Below, piece after piece: positions 40,027-50,026 of a stretch of 64,000 nucleotides of DNA. Position 1 is the first letter of the stretch; every line of letters starts with the position of its first letter. A model generated the notes under the pieces. The model saw only the letters and a list, made by a program, of their open reading frames with translations. It made no database searches and was not told the DNA's origin. Source of the stretch: Parvibaculum sp. (lineage in GTDB: Bacteria; Pseudomonadota; Alphaproteobacteria; Parvibaculales; Parvibaculaceae); contig PNMC01000001.1 in the NCBI GenBank assembly GCA_013823365.1, positions 32,766 through 96,765 of the forward strand, read 5' to 3'. The translations under genes and the position numbers were made by a program.

Positions 40027-41244
40027 ATGCACGTCATGACCTCATATGCATCTGTTTCAGAACTGATACGTGGTGAAGCTCCCGATAGCCCGCTTCTCTG
40101 CTTCTCGCCGGCCTCCATCAACGAGCGAGTCAAACAGTTTTTGACGCATTTTCCGGGTGAAACCGGCTGGGCGGTAAAGTCGAACCCCCATCCGCTGGTT
40201 GTGCGCGCGGTCATCGAAGCGGGTATTCGGGCATTCGACGTCGCTTCGCGCCACGAGATCGATCTCATCTTGCAGCATTGTCCTTCCGCGACATTGCACT
40301 TCAATCACCCCGTCAAGGCACCGGAAGACATCGCCTATGCGTGGCATTCCGCCGGCATCCGGAGCTTCGCGATCGACTGTCCGGAAGAGCTCGAGAAAAT
40401 CGATGCCGTTCTCGATGGAGCGGGGGAGGAGGCGCGCCGCGACACCGTTCTGACGATCCGCTTCAGGAACACAAGGCCGGCAGGCACGGGCAACTACAGC
40501 TTCGACGAGAAATTCGGGGCGCGCCCCGGTGAGGCGGCCGGCCTCCTGAGACGTGTCGCCGGTCTCGGCTACAGAACCGGCCTGACCTTTCACCCGGGCT
40601 CGCAGAACCGTGACCCGGAGAGCTATGCCACGCTGGTAGATCTGGCGCGCGGCATCGCAGCGGAGTCCTTCGCCCGGGGAACGGCCGCGCTCGCGCATAT
40701 CAATGTGGGTGGCGGATTTCCCTGCTTCTATCCGGGCGGTCCGGAGCCCGAGCTGAAGACTTATTTTGCGGCGATAGCGAATGCGGCGTCCTCCATCGCC
40801 TGTCCGATCATATGCGAGCCTGGCCGCGCGCTGGTTGCGGAGAGCGCGAACCTCCTTACCAGGATCAATCTCCGGCGCAAGGATGATCCCCGTCTCTACA
40901 TAAATGAGGGCATATACGGATCTTTCATGGAAACGCCGTTCGTGGATTTCCAGCCTCCCGTAAGGGCCTACTCCGCAGATGGAAGACCGTTTCCAGAGGC
41001 AGGAACGTACGACGATTTCCAGATTTGGGGCGCGACATGCGACAGCCTGGACAGGCTTCGAATGCCTGTGTCCCTGCCATCGGCCATCGGTACGGGAGAC
41101 TTCATCGAGTTCGGAATGATGGGCGCCTATACAAATGCCACCGCAACGCACTTCAACGGCATGGAACCGGCCCGGTTGATAGCCATCGACGAAATTACCT
41201 CCTGGCCGGTCGGCGCGACCGCCGCGCAAATCCACTGCGAATAG
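40027..41244 (+). CDS. PLP-dependent ornithine/diaminopimelate/arginine decarboxylase family (fold III)
   Basis: GWAVKSNPHPLVVRAVIEAGIRAFDVASRHEIDLI, HINVGGGFPCFY, CEPGRALVAES, WGATCDSLD. Confidence 0.88.
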   Translation: MHVMTSYASVSELIRGEAPDSPLLCFSPASINERVKQFLTHFPGETGWAVKSNPHPLVVRAVIEAGIRAFDVASRHEIDLILQHCPSATLHFNHPVKAPEDIAYAWHSAGIRSFAIDCPEELEKIDAVLDGAGEEARRDTVLTIRFRNTRPAGTGNYSFDEKFGARPGEAAGLLRRVAGLGYRTGLTFHPGSQNRDPESYATLVDLARGIAAESFARGTAALAHINVGGGFPCFYPGGPEPELKTYFAAIANAASSIACPIICEPGRALVAESANLLTRINLRRKDDPRLYINEGIYGSFMETPFVDFQPPVRAYSADGRPFPEAGTYDDFQIWGATCDSLDRLRMPVSLPSAIGTGDFIEFGMMGAYTNATATHFNGMEPARLIAIDEITSWPVGATAAQIHCE

Positions 41245-41252
41245 GGAGAGAG

Positions 41253-42881
41253 ATGTCTGAGCGAAACACCGGCAAGACGGACGGGGCAGAGCTGCTCATC
41301 AATGCAGAGATACTGTCCATGGACGATAACCGGACGGTTGCAAGCGCCATGATCTATCAGGACGGTCTCATTCGCTTCGTGGGAGACGAATCCGGCGCGC
41401 GGCAATGGCTTTCGGGAACGGGGTGCACGGCCCGCGAGATCGACGCCGAAGGACGCTGCATACTCCCGGGGTTCATCGATACCCATCTTCACCCGATCAT
41501 GCTCTCCATTTTCGAGATAAACGCGGATCTCGGCGAGGCGTCCTCCATGGAAGATGTCGCCCGTATCGTCTCCGCAAAAGCGGCCTCGCTCGAACCCGGC
41601 GAATGGCTGCTGGGGCTGCAACTCGACGAGCAACGCTTTTCCGGAACGGGTCTCCCCGACCGGCATGTGCTCGACCGGATATGTGCCGGCAACCCCCTCG
41701 TCATATTCTGCAGGGACGGGCACAGCCTGACGGCGAACTCGGCTGCGCTCCGCGAGGCGGGGATTACCGACACTCCACAGGAAATCGAAGGCGGAACGAT
41801 TGAGGTCGATGCGGAGAACGTTCCGACCGGCGTATGCCGCGAGGCTGCGGTCGGTATTGTGATGAGGAGGTTCAAGCCGCCGGGAGAAGCGCAGCTCATG
41901 ACGGCGACACGGGAGGCGATTTGCAAGCTTGCTGCCCATGGCATCACCTCCATTGGCGCGATCTTGCAAACGGATGAGGAGGGGCCCGGCGGCGCAAGCG
42001 GCCGGCGCGAAAGCCTGATGATGGCCGATCTCGCGTCCGATCTCCCCCTCTCGGTCTACAATATCTTCATCGGCTCGAACCCGTCCGGCATTTCCCGGTT
42101 TGACACCGGTCGCAGGACCGAGCCCTTTGCGGACCTCAAGTACCGCGCCTTCAAGATATTTTCGGATGGCACGCTCGGCTCCTGCACCGCTTGCATGCAT
42201 CAGGGGTTCTTCGATCATCCTGAGAAAAGGGGGTATCTGACGCTCGGCCTCGACGAGCTCTACCGGCGGATGAGAGATGCGCATCTCATGGGACTTCAGG
42301 TCTGCATCCACGCCATCGGCGACAAGGCGGTCACGACCTGCATCGATCTCTACGAGAAATTACTTGAAGCGCACCCCCGTGCCGACCATCGTCATCGCAT
42401 CGAGCACGCATCGGTGGTCTCGCCGCAGGATATTCCCCGTCTCGCACAGCTTGGCCTCGTGCTGAGTTGCCAGCCCCTGTTCATTCGATCGGAAGCAAAA
42501 TGGTTGCCCCGGCGCCTGGGGCCGCGGCGTCTGCCTATGACCTATCCATTCCGTTCCTTTTTCGAGTCGGGCGTTGTGATTGCGGGCTCCTCTGATGCGC
42601 CTATCGAAAATACCAGCGTACTTGCGGCCATTGAGTGTTGTGTCACGCGGGATGGCTTTATGCCGGAGCAGGCGCTAACCGTCGATCAGGCGATTTCGAT
42701 GTATACGCGCAATGCCGCTTTCATCCAGTTCGAGGAGTTGGAAAAAGGAACGCTTGAGCCGGGCAAGCGGGCGGACTTCGTGATGCTTGATGAGAATCCA
42801 CACCGCGTCGCCCCCCGCGATATCGGCAAGATCGGGGTCGTTCGAACCGTTAGGGGCGGAGAGGTAACATTCGAACGATAG
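41253..42881 (+). CDS. YtcJ-like metal-dependent amidohydrolase
   Basis: LPGFIDTHLHPIM, VCIHAIGDKAVTTCIDLYEKL, HRIEHASVVSPQDIPRLAQLGLVLSCQPLF, AGSSDAPIENTSVLAAIECCVTR. Confidence 0.9.
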   Translation: MSERNTGKTDGAELLINAEILSMDDNRTVASAMIYQDGLIRFVGDESGARQWLSGTGCTAREIDAEGRCILPGFIDTHLHPIMLSIFEINADLGEASSMEDVARIVSAKAASLEPGEWLLGLQLDEQRFSGTGLPDRHVLDRICAGNPLVIFCRDGHSLTANSAALREAGITDTPQEIEGGTIEVDAENVPTGVCREAAVGIVMRRFKPPGEAQLMTATREAICKLAAHGITSIGAILQTDEEGPGGASGRRESLMMADLASDLPLSVYNIFIGSNPSGISRFDTGRRTEPFADLKYRAFKIFSDGTLGSCTACMHQGFFDHPEKRGYLTLGLDELYRRMRDAHLMGLQVCIHAIGDKAVTTCIDLYEKLLEAHPRADHRHRIEHASVVSPQDIPRLAQLGLVLSCQPLFIRSEAKWLPRRLGPRRLPMTYPFRSFFESGVVIAGSSDAPIENTSVLAAIECCVTRDGFMPEQALTVDQAISMYTRNAAFIQFEELEKGTLEPGKRADFVMLDENPHRVAPRDIGKIGVVRTVRGGEVTFER

Positions 42882-42971
42882 GCCCCGAGGCGCGGGTCGC
42901 AGGTCTGCATTGCAAGCATGGGGTGCGGCGGCTGATTGATAGCGCGGCCAAGTGCCTTATCCGGATGTCGG

Positions 42972-44099
42972 TCATGTTTTCTGCCCGGTATGAAGGCGCA
43001 GCAGATCTGCGACCTTCCAGCCATCGATCGCCTCAATGCGATAGCGGTCATTGGGCGTCCCGCCGGTGGTCTCTGCGGCGATCATGGCGTTAACGACAGC
43101 TTCCTCGACGCTCTGGACGACGGCTTCATAGACCGGGTCAAGGATCTCATCGTTGACCATGGCGATAGTCAGCACGGCGTCGGCCTTGTGGCGCATCGGA
43201 TAGGGATTGGCGGTCGAGAACGCCAGAAAGATGTCGCCGGAATTGTTGCCCCCGATCGTGCCGTTGCGGCCGATGCCGATTGCGGCACGGCGGGCCAGTT
43301 TCTGCAACTGATGCGGCGCGAGCGGCAGATCCGTCGCGATCACGACGATGATCGAACCGCGCTCGGAAAGACCGGGATCGCCTTCCTTCAGCAGCTTGCC
43401 GACAGGGACGCCGCTGATCGTCAGCCAGTCCCGTTGGCCGTGATTGGCCTGTACCATCGTCGCGACCATGGACTCCCGGCCATTGATCCCGATGCGCCGT
43501 GAGGCGGTGCCGGTGCCGCCCTTGAAGCCATAGGCGATCATGCCCGTACCGCCGCCGACATTGCCCTCGGCGACCGGGCCGGCGCTCGCCACGTTCAAAG
43601 CCTCGAAGACATGGTCGACGGTCACGTGTTGGCCGTTTATGTCGTTGAGCAAGCCGTCATAGGTCTCCGCCACCACTGGCATGAGCCACAGGTGATCGTC
43701 GCCTTCATAGGTGGCGGCGTATCTGTCGATCATCCAGCGCACGGCGCCGTGATGAGCGATGCCGACGCTGTGGGTGTTGGTGATCAGGACAGGCCCGACA
43801 AAATAGCCACCGTCCTTGATCCAGTGCGAGCCAGTCATCTCGCCATTGCCGTTGAAGCGATGGATTCCGGCGAAGACCGGAACCGGCTCACCGGCCGTCG
43901 CGTGCGGCAGGATCGCAGTCACGCCAGTGCGGACGGGCAGCTTGCGGCCGGGCCGGGGCGTTTCCTCGCGGATCGTGGAGAACCCGACATACACGCCGTC
44001 GACATCGGTGATCGCATTCAGGGGCCCCGGTGTGCCGTCAAAAGGAATACCGAAATCGCGGGCGCGCTTTCGCTTCTCGGCAGATATGTCGGTGGCCAT
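42972..44099 (-). CDS. P1-family (DmpA-like) aminopeptidase/beta-peptidyl hydrolase
   Basis: NAITDVDGVYVGFSTI, LITNTHSVGIAHHGAVRWM, GNVGGGTGMIAYGFKGGTGTASRRI. Confidence 0.9.
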   Translation of the reverse strand: MATDISAEKRKRARDFGIPFDGTPGPLNAITDVDGVYVGFSTIREETPRPGRKLPVRTGVTAILPHATAGEPVPVFAGIHRFNGNGEMTGSHWIKDGGYFVGPVLITNTHSVGIAHHGAVRWMIDRYAATYEGDDHLWLMPVVAETYDGLLNDINGQHVTVDHVFEALNVASAGPVAEGNVGGGTGMIAYGFKGGTGTASRRIGINGRESMVATMVQANHGQRDWLTISGVPVGKLLKEGDPGLSERGSIIVVIATDLPLAPHQLQKLARRAAIGIGRNGTIGGNNSGDIFLAFSTANPYPMRHKADAVLTIAMVNDEILDPVYEAVVQSVEEAVVNAMIAAETTGGTPNDRYRIEAIDGWKVADLLRLHTGQKT

Positions 44100-44128
44100 G
44101 CTTCCTGCCTTGTCGTCGCGTCTTCCGG

Positions 44129-44890
44129 TCAGCAGACCGTGAGTTTCACACCATTGTCGTCCAGGTTGTTCTTCAGGTCATCGCCCGGCGTCTTGTCTGT
44201 CACCACGCGATCGATGTCGCGCCAGGAGGCGTAACGGGCAGGGAACAACTGGTCTTGCTTGGAATGGTCGGCAACGACCACTGTGCTAGCGGCGCGCGCC
44301 ACCATGGCGCTGTAGACCGCCCCGCATTCGAGAAGCGCGTCGGAGGGCCCATCGGGACCGAGGCCGCTCGCGCCGAGAATGGCGAAATCGGCGTAGAAGG
44401 AATTGAGGAACGAAACCGTATGGGCACCCACGGTCGCGCCCTCTGTAGCGTGATATTCCCCCGGCAGCATGAGAACCTTGATGGTCGGATTGATCGCGAG
44501 CACGGTCGCGACGCCGAAAGAATGGGTGAGCACGGTGATGTTCTTCATTTCCACCGAAATGCGCCTGGCGGTGTGCACCGTCGTTGAGCCGGAGCCGATC
44601 ATCAGCATTTGGGCGCCTTTAAGTGTCTGCACCGCCGCCTTGGCGATCCGCTCGCGCTCGGCGACGAAAAGGGTGTGGCGCTCGGTTACCGAAGGTTCGG
44701 TGGAAAGAGAGCGCACCGCCCCGCCATAGGTACGGTTGAGCAGGCCCTGTTTGGTCATCTCGTCGAGATCGCGGCGGATGGTCTCGGTTGAGACGTCGAG
44801 CCGTCGGGCAAGTACCGCCACGCGCAGGCTGGGTGCCTGGTTGAGTTCGGTCAGGATGCGTTCTTGACGTACGCTCTTTGGCTTTTTCAT
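44129..44890 (-). CDS. DeoR-family transcriptional regulator
   Basis: RQERILTELNQAPSLRVAVLARRLDVSTETIRRDLDEMTKQGLLNRTYGGAV. Confidence 0.92.
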   Translation of the reverse strand: MKKPKSVRQERILTELNQAPSLRVAVLARRLDVSTETIRRDLDEMTKQGLLNRTYGGAVRSLSTEPSVTERHTLFVAERERIAKAAVQTLKGAQMLMIGSGSTTVHTARRISVEMKNITVLTHSFGVATVLAINPTIKVLMLPGEYHATEGATVGAHTVSFLNSFYADFAILGASGLGPDGPSDALLECGAVYSAMVARAASTVVVADHSKQDQLFPARYASWRDIDRVVTDKTPGDDLKNNLDDNGVKLTVC

Positions 44891-45002
44891 CGCCGCTTGT
44901 TCCTCCGCCTTCCGCCGGTTCTTCGGCCACCCGATCGTCCATCGCAAGAGTTGTGTCAGGAACGGCGGGATCGGACAAGTATCGTTTCCGTCCCCGCTCG
45001 CC

Positions 45003-45704
45003 TCAAGCCCCAGGCGGCGGCAGGTACGCGATCAGCTCGTCCGTGTTCATCACATTGGCATAGATCATATGAAGCCGTTCAAGCTCGCTCGCATGCAATT
45101 CCATCGAGCCGGCAGCGCAGGCGTCGTCCACGACGATGACGTCGAAGCTCTCGTCGGCGAGACTGCGGACCGTGGATGAGACGCACTGGTCGGTGAAGAT
45201 ACCGCTGCACACGACATGCGTAATGCCCATGTTGGCCAGCACAAGCCTGAGATTGGTGCCGGTCAGCGCGCTGTCGGTGGTCTTGGTGACGACGATCTCG
45301 CCGTCGCGCGGGGCGATCTGGGGCAGGATCTGCGAGGCTTCCTCGTCCTTGGGCAGCAGAAGATTGTTCCAGCCCGGTTTTTTCTGGCTGAGCGAGCGGT
45401 CGCGGCCGTCTTTGCGCAGGCATGCTATACGCGCGAAGAGCACGTCGAGACCGAGCGTGCGGAAGCGCTCCAGAAGGCGCTGGTTGTTGGGGATGACGGT
45501 ACCGTGCATCCGCTCGTGGAAAGGCGTCCAGGCGTGATAGAGGGCAAGGCCGTCTCCCGTGAGGGTCGCGGGATCCGGGCGATCGAGATAGGTGTTCTGC
45601 ATGTCGATGACAAGCAAGGCCACCTTGCCCTTCTCGAGCACCGGATCCTCGGGCTCCGGTGCGCCCTGATAGTAGAAGGAACGGCGTTCGGTCTTCCAGC
45701 TCAT
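45003..45704 (-). CDS. isochorismatase-family cysteine hydrolase
   Basis: KVALLVIDMQNTYLDRPD, IVVTKTTDSALTGTNL, VVCSGIFTDQCVSSTVRSLADESF. Confidence 0.88.
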   Translation of the reverse strand: MSWKTERRSFYYQGAPEPEDPVLEKGKVALLVIDMQNTYLDRPDPATLTGDGLALYHAWTPFHERMHGTVIPNNQRLLERFRTLGLDVLFARIACLRKDGRDRSLSQKKPGWNNLLLPKDEEASQILPQIAPRDGEIVVTKTTDSALTGTNLRLVLANMGITHVVCSGIFTDQCVSSTVRSLADESFDVIVVDDACAAGSMELHASELERLHMIYANVMNTDELIAYLPPPGA

Positions 45705-45714
45705 GTGACCGCCC

Positions 45715-46521
45715 TCATGCATCCGCCCGACGACGGCGCACCAGCGTAATGACGAGGCCCCCTGCAAGGAGAACGACGATGGCCGAAAGCGTGCTCATCG
45801 TGCCGAGCGCCGGCACCATCGGCGAATAGCCGGCGACCATCTTCGAGTAGAGCCATTTCGGGATGGTCGAGTCGACACCCGCGGTATAGAGCGACAGCGG
45901 GAAATTGCCCCAGGAGAGCAGGAAGGCGAAGAGCGCGCCCGACCAGATACCCGGCCAGAGGATGGGCAAGGTCACCTCGCGCAGGATGAACCAGCGGCTT
46001 GCGCCAAGGTCGCGGGCTGCCTCTTCGAGCGTTGGGTCGAAGGAATAGACCTGGATCGCGATCACAAGCGTCACGACCGGAACGATCCAGACAAGATGGG
46101 CGACGACGGCCGTCTGCCAGCTCGGATTGATACCGAGCGCGTTGAACCACAAGAGAAGGGCAAGCCCCAGCACCGGCTGCGGAAAGAAGACCGGCAGGAG
46201 GATCGCCTTCTGGAACAGCTTGCGTCCCCTCCAGTCGTAGCGGGCAAAGGCAAGGGCGCCGAAGAAAGCGAAGACCACCGAGATCAGAGTGACGATGAAG
46301 GCAATCAGCAGGGAGTTCTGCACCAGGGACTGGATTTCAAGCGATGCCAGGGTCCTGTCCCACCATTCGGTCGAGAAACTGCGGATCGGAAAGCCGAAAT
46401 AACGCCCCTTCGACAGGCCCGCCAGCGCACCGCAGATGATCGGCAGGTAGATGGCGAGAAGGACGAAGGCGGTCCAGACCTTTACGAAGGCGCGGGCGCG
46501 GACTTGCGAATGGGTTTCCAT
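45715..46521 (-). CDS. ABC transporter permease (PotC-like)
   Basis: TM-rich; EEAARDLGASRWFILREVTLPILWPGIWSGALFAF (EAA loop). Confidence 0.9.
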   Translation of the reverse strand: METHSQVRARAFVKVWTAFVLLAIYLPIICGALAGLSKGRYFGFPIRSFSTEWWDRTLASLEIQSLVQNSLLIAFIVTLISVVFAFFGALAFARYDWRGRKLFQKAILLPVFFPQPVLGLALLLWFNALGINPSWQTAVVAHLVWIVPVVTLVIAIQVYSFDPTLEEAARDLGASRWFILREVTLPILWPGIWSGALFAFLLSWGNFPLSLYTAGVDSTIPKWLYSKMVAGYSPMVPALGTMSTLSAIVVLLAGGLVITLVRRRRADA

Positions 46522-46524
46522 GTC

Positions 46525-47421
46525 TCACCTTTTGCCGAGAATGCGGTCGAGATCGAGCTTGGACAGGACGTAGAGCGCAAGCCCGCTGACGATGGCGACG
46601 AGCAGGAGAGCGAGCGCCGAGCCGAGCGGCCAGTTCTGCGCATAGGTGAAGGCGACCTCGATGTCCTGCGCAATGGGGATGACCGACTGGCCGCCGAGAA
46701 TCTTGGCTTCCGCGATAGCCCCGGCGCCGAGCACGAAAGTGAGCAACATGCCGATCAGGATGCCGGGCATGGCGAGCGGCAACTCGACTTCGCGCCAGAT
46801 CATGAACCGGCTTGCTCCGAGGTCGCGGGCCGCATCGACCAGATCCCTGGGGATCATCGCAATACCGAGCGACATCGGGAACAGCATGAAGGGGAGATAG
46901 ACGTAGATCATCCCGAACAAAATGATGCCCGGGGTATAGAGCACTTCCGGTCCGCCGGAGAAACCGAGCCATTTGAGCCCGCCGTCGAGTACGCCGTTCT
47001 TGATGAAGAACAACACCCAGCCATAGAGCCGGACGTTTTCGGAGACGAACAGGGGAAAGACGAAGAGCACGCCGACGAGGCCCGACCATTTGCCGAACAT
47101 CCGGTTGAGACCGTAGGCGATCGGATAGGCGATCGCCGCCAGCAGCACCACGGTTGCTGACGCATAGGCAAGCGACCAGGCAAACGACATCCACACCGTA
47201 TTCGACGGATCGAATATGGCCGAGAAGTTGGCAAGCGTGAAAGAACGGAAGACGTCGAAGCTCCTCGGTGTGGCGAACGCATAGGCGGCCACCGTCAGCA
47301 GCGGCGCGAGAAACCCGAGAACCAGAAGAATGGTGACGGGCGCGGCGGCGCGCAGTCCGGCAGGGATGGCAGGCAGCAAGCCCTGCTTGCCGTCAGTCTC
47401 GGTGTGTGTCATGGCCGCCAT
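46525..47421 (-). CDS. ABC transporter permease (PotB-like)
   Basis: VDAARDLGASRFMIWREVELPLAMPGILIGMLLTFV (EAA loop); RBS GGGAGG. Confidence 0.9.
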   Translation of the reverse strand: MAAMTHTETDGKQGLLPAIPAGLRAAAPVTILLVLGFLAPLLTVAAYAFATPRSFDVFRSFTLANFSAIFDPSNTVWMSFAWSLAYASATVVLLAAIAYPIAYGLNRMFGKWSGLVGVLFVFPLFVSENVRLYGWVLFFIKNGVLDGGLKWLGFSGGPEVLYTPGIILFGMIYVYLPFMLFPMSLGIAMIPRDLVDAARDLGASRFMIWREVELPLAMPGILIGMLLTFVLGAGAIAEAKILGGQSVIPIAQDIEVAFTYAQNWPLGSALALLLVAIVSGLALYVLSKLDLDRILGKR

Positions 47422-47422
47422 A

Positions 47423-48553
47423 TCAACCTCCCACCACGATGGCGTCGCGGGCATCCCAGCCGATGGTGACGTTGTCGCCAGATGACAGGCCGGGGGCTGC
47501 TGCCCGGGCGGCTTCGACGAGATAGACCTTGTCGCCGGCATGGACCTGGTACTGCATGCGCGAGCCGAGAGAGTATTCGTTGTAGATCTTGCCCGTGATC
47601 AGGTTGTCGGCGGTCGATGGGCCGGTGACGAAGCGCATGATCTCCGGTCGAACGATGACGGTTACCGTGTCGCCGATCGCCTCACCCGTCGGCGCGACGA
47701 CGATTGGCCGTCCATCATCGAGGATCCAGCCGCCCTGGCTGTCGCGCCTGACGTCGAAACTGTTCAATTCGCCGAAGAATTCCGCAACGAAGCGCGTTGC
47801 CGGCTTCGTGTATATCTCCTCCGGCGTGCCGATCTGCACGAGGCGGCCGCGGCTCATGACCCCGACTCGATCGGACATGACCATGGCTTCCTCAAGCGAA
47901 TGCGTGATGTAGACGAAGGTTTTTCCGCTCTCGCGGTGAAGGTCCTTCAGTTCCTTTTCCAGCGCCTTCTTCAGCTTGTAGTCGAGTGCCGAGAGCGGTT
48001 CGTCGAAGAACAGCACGTCGGGATCGTAGGCAAAGGCGCGGGCGAGCGCGACGCGTTGTTTTTCCCCGCCCGAGCAGCGCATCACGTTCTTGGAGTAGTA
48101 ATGTTCGGGCAGACGCACCAGGCGCATGAGTTCGAGCGCGCGCGCTTTGCGTTCGGCGGCGGGCATCTTGCGGACCTTCAGCGGAAACTCGATGTTTTCG
48201 CCGACGGTCTTGTGTGGAAACAGGGCCAGCGACTGGAAGACGAGACATGTCGGCCGCTTGTCGGCCGGCATGTCGTTGATCAGTTCGCCACGGAGCGTGA
48301 TGTAGCCTTCGGACGGCGATTCCATCCCGGCCAGCATGCGCAGGAGCGTCGTCTTGCCGGACCCGGAGGGTCCGACAATGGTGACGAATTCGCCCTCCTT
48401 GATGTCCACATTGATGCCGTCGACGGCGGCGAGGTCGCCGAAGATCTTGCGGACTCCGACCAGCTGCAAGACCGGCGCCGTTACCGGAAGGACTGCGTCG
48501 TCGGTTTTTCTGGTATCGTCGGGCGGGGTAGGCGAACTCATCGCAAGGCTCAT
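47423..48553 (-). CDS. ABC transporter ATP-binding protein (PotA-like)
   Basis: Walker A GPSGSGKTT, signature CSGGEKQRVALARAFAYDPDVLFFDEPLSALD, TOBE region. Confidence 0.95.
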   Translation of the reverse strand: MSLAMSSPTPPDDTRKTDDAVLPVTAPVLQLVGVRKIFGDLAAVDGINVDIKEGEFVTIVGPSGSGKTTLLRMLAGMESPSEGYITLRGELINDMPADKRPTCLVFQSLALFPHKTVGENIEFPLKVRKMPAAERKARALELMRLVRLPEHYYSKNVMRCSGGEKQRVALARAFAYDPDVLFFDEPLSALDYKLKKALEKELKDLHRESGKTFVYITHSLEEAMVMSDRVGVMSRGRLVQIGTPEEIYTKPATRFVAEFFGELNSFDVRRDSQGGWILDDGRPIVVAPTGEAIGDTVTVIVRPEIMRFVTGPSTADNLITGKIYNEYSLGSRMQYQVHAGDKVYLVEAARAAAPGLSSGDNVTIGWDARDAIVVGG

Positions 48554-48581
48554 GTGGTTGCTCCGTCAGGACAGGTTCGGC

Positions 48582-49727
48582 TCAGCCGCGCAGGCGCTTG
48601 GCCGCCGTCATCAGCTCCAGTGCCTTGTCGTAGTCGGGCAGGATGTCGTACTCGGCCGAACGGGCCATATCCTCTTCAAGGGTGTCCCACTGGATGGCTT
48701 CCAGTTCTTCCTTGGTGAAGAGTTCGAAGCATTTGGGGTCGCCCATCTGGCTCACCGGGTTGAACGTGCCCTCGGCAAAGGCGACGGTGTGGGAGACTTC
48801 GGGGTCCTGGACATACTTCAGGAATTCGATCGCAAGCGGCGAAAGCTCGGGATTGTTGACGGTCGAGGTGATCTCGATCCAGGAGATCCCGCCCTTGCCG
48901 TCGATCGGTCCCTTGAGCGGGGTGATCGCGCGGAGGTTCGGATAGCCGTCCGCACGTGCAGGAGAAACCGAATAAGTGCCGCCGGTCATGTAGAGATCGA
49001 TCTCGCCCGAGACGAGTGCCTGGTTGAGCGAGGCCATGTCGCCGACCATCTTGGCGCCCTTGAAGATTTTCTCGGCGGTTTCCGCGAAAGCCTTGAATTC
49101 CTCTTCCGTATGCTCCTTGAAGGGGTTGATGCCGGCGACCAGGAAAATGTTGAAGACGTTCCAGTCGTCGGATTCCTGGACGCCGTACTTGCCGGCGAGC
49201 GAGGCATCGTTGAACAGATCCCAGCCCTGTTCTTCGGCCGTCGCCTTGCTGATCTTGTCGGTGTTGACGACGAAGCTGTAGGGCCCGAAGCGTTGGGCCA
49301 TGCCGAGCAGGTCCTTGCCGTCGTCGCTCATCGCCCAGCGATAGGGCGCCTTGAACTCGGGCAGCATGGTGTCGAAGTAAGGCTCGAATTCGGCGCGCGG
49401 CAGCGGCTTGATCAGGCCGGCCGGCGCCATGACCTTGCGGGCCCAGGGATTGTTGACGTTGATGAGGTCCCAGATCCTGGTCTCGCCGGCCCGGAGGCGG
49501 TTGATCATGGTCGGGTCGTTGGTCAGGCTCTCGGCCTTGACCCTGGCCCCCTGGCTGGAACGGAAGGGATCCAGCACCTCCGCGGAGTTGTAGCCTTCCC
49601 AGCAGAGGATGTTGAGTTCCTTCTCGCGGGCCGCGAAGGCGCGGGTCGCGCTCGCGAGCGGCCCGGCAAAGGCGGCCGCGCCCATCATTTGCATCATGTT
49701 GCGCCTGGAGATTTTCATCATTGTCAT
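48582..49727 (-). CDS. extracellular substrate-binding protein (PotD-type), Tat-like leader
   Basis: MKISRRNMMQMMGAAAFAGPLASATRAFA; ELNILCWEGYNSAEVLDPFRSSQGARVKAES. Confidence 0.9.
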   Translation of the reverse strand: MTMMKISRRNMMQMMGAAAFAGPLASATRAFAAREKELNILCWEGYNSAEVLDPFRSSQGARVKAESLTNDPTMINRLRAGETRIWDLINVNNPWARKVMAPAGLIKPLPRAEFEPYFDTMLPEFKAPYRWAMSDDGKDLLGMAQRFGPYSFVVNTDKISKATAEEQGWDLFNDASLAGKYGVQESDDWNVFNIFLVAGINPFKEHTEEEFKAFAETAEKIFKGAKMVGDMASLNQALVSGEIDLYMTGGTYSVSPARADGYPNLRAITPLKGPIDGKGGISWIEITSTVNNPELSPLAIEFLKYVQDPEVSHTVAFAEGTFNPVSQMGDPKCFELFTKEELEAIQWDTLEEDMARSAEYDILPDYDKALELMTAAKRLRG

Positions 49728-49831
49728 GCCCCTTGTCTTGGCCGGCTGATCGGCTGGCTCGTGAATCTGCGATGTTGGAACTGTTTCGCAAAAATGTGTG
49801 ATTTACAACATTTATTTCATCGTTCATTGTG

Positions 49832-49843
49832 CATTGCGCAATG
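49832..49843. promoter_or_regulatory. palindrome CATTGCGCAATG in ABC/SDR divergent promoter
   Basis: perfect 12-bp palindrome. Confidence 0.35.
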
Positions 49844-49895
49844 ACGCTCAGGAGTATCCGGGTGCTGTTTTCAATTTCGGGTCATGGGATAAATT

Positions 49896-49909
49896 TGTTG
49901 CAATTGCAC
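49896..49909. promoter_or_regulatory. TGTTGCAATTGCAC motif in ABC/SDR divergent region
   Basis: 12/14 identical to the inverted-repeat arm at 53233-53246. Confidence 0.45.
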
Positions 49910-50026
49910 GTATTTTCTTTGCATTCTTTTTGTGCAGCCAGCGTGACGATGTTTTAATCCGATGCATGAAATTGGTGCAGTGCGATCTAAAATTTGTGGA
50001 AGTCACAACAAAGAAGCGAGCAGAAC

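Noticed and set aside
41127-42311. 394-aa minus-strand ORF
   Set aside because: Antisense to the YtcJ-like amidohydrolase.
49751-49770. sigma54-like CTGGCTCGTGAATCTGC near the ABC/SDR region
   Set aside because: GG-to-GC spacing is 11 rather than 10 nt and the -24 block is poor.
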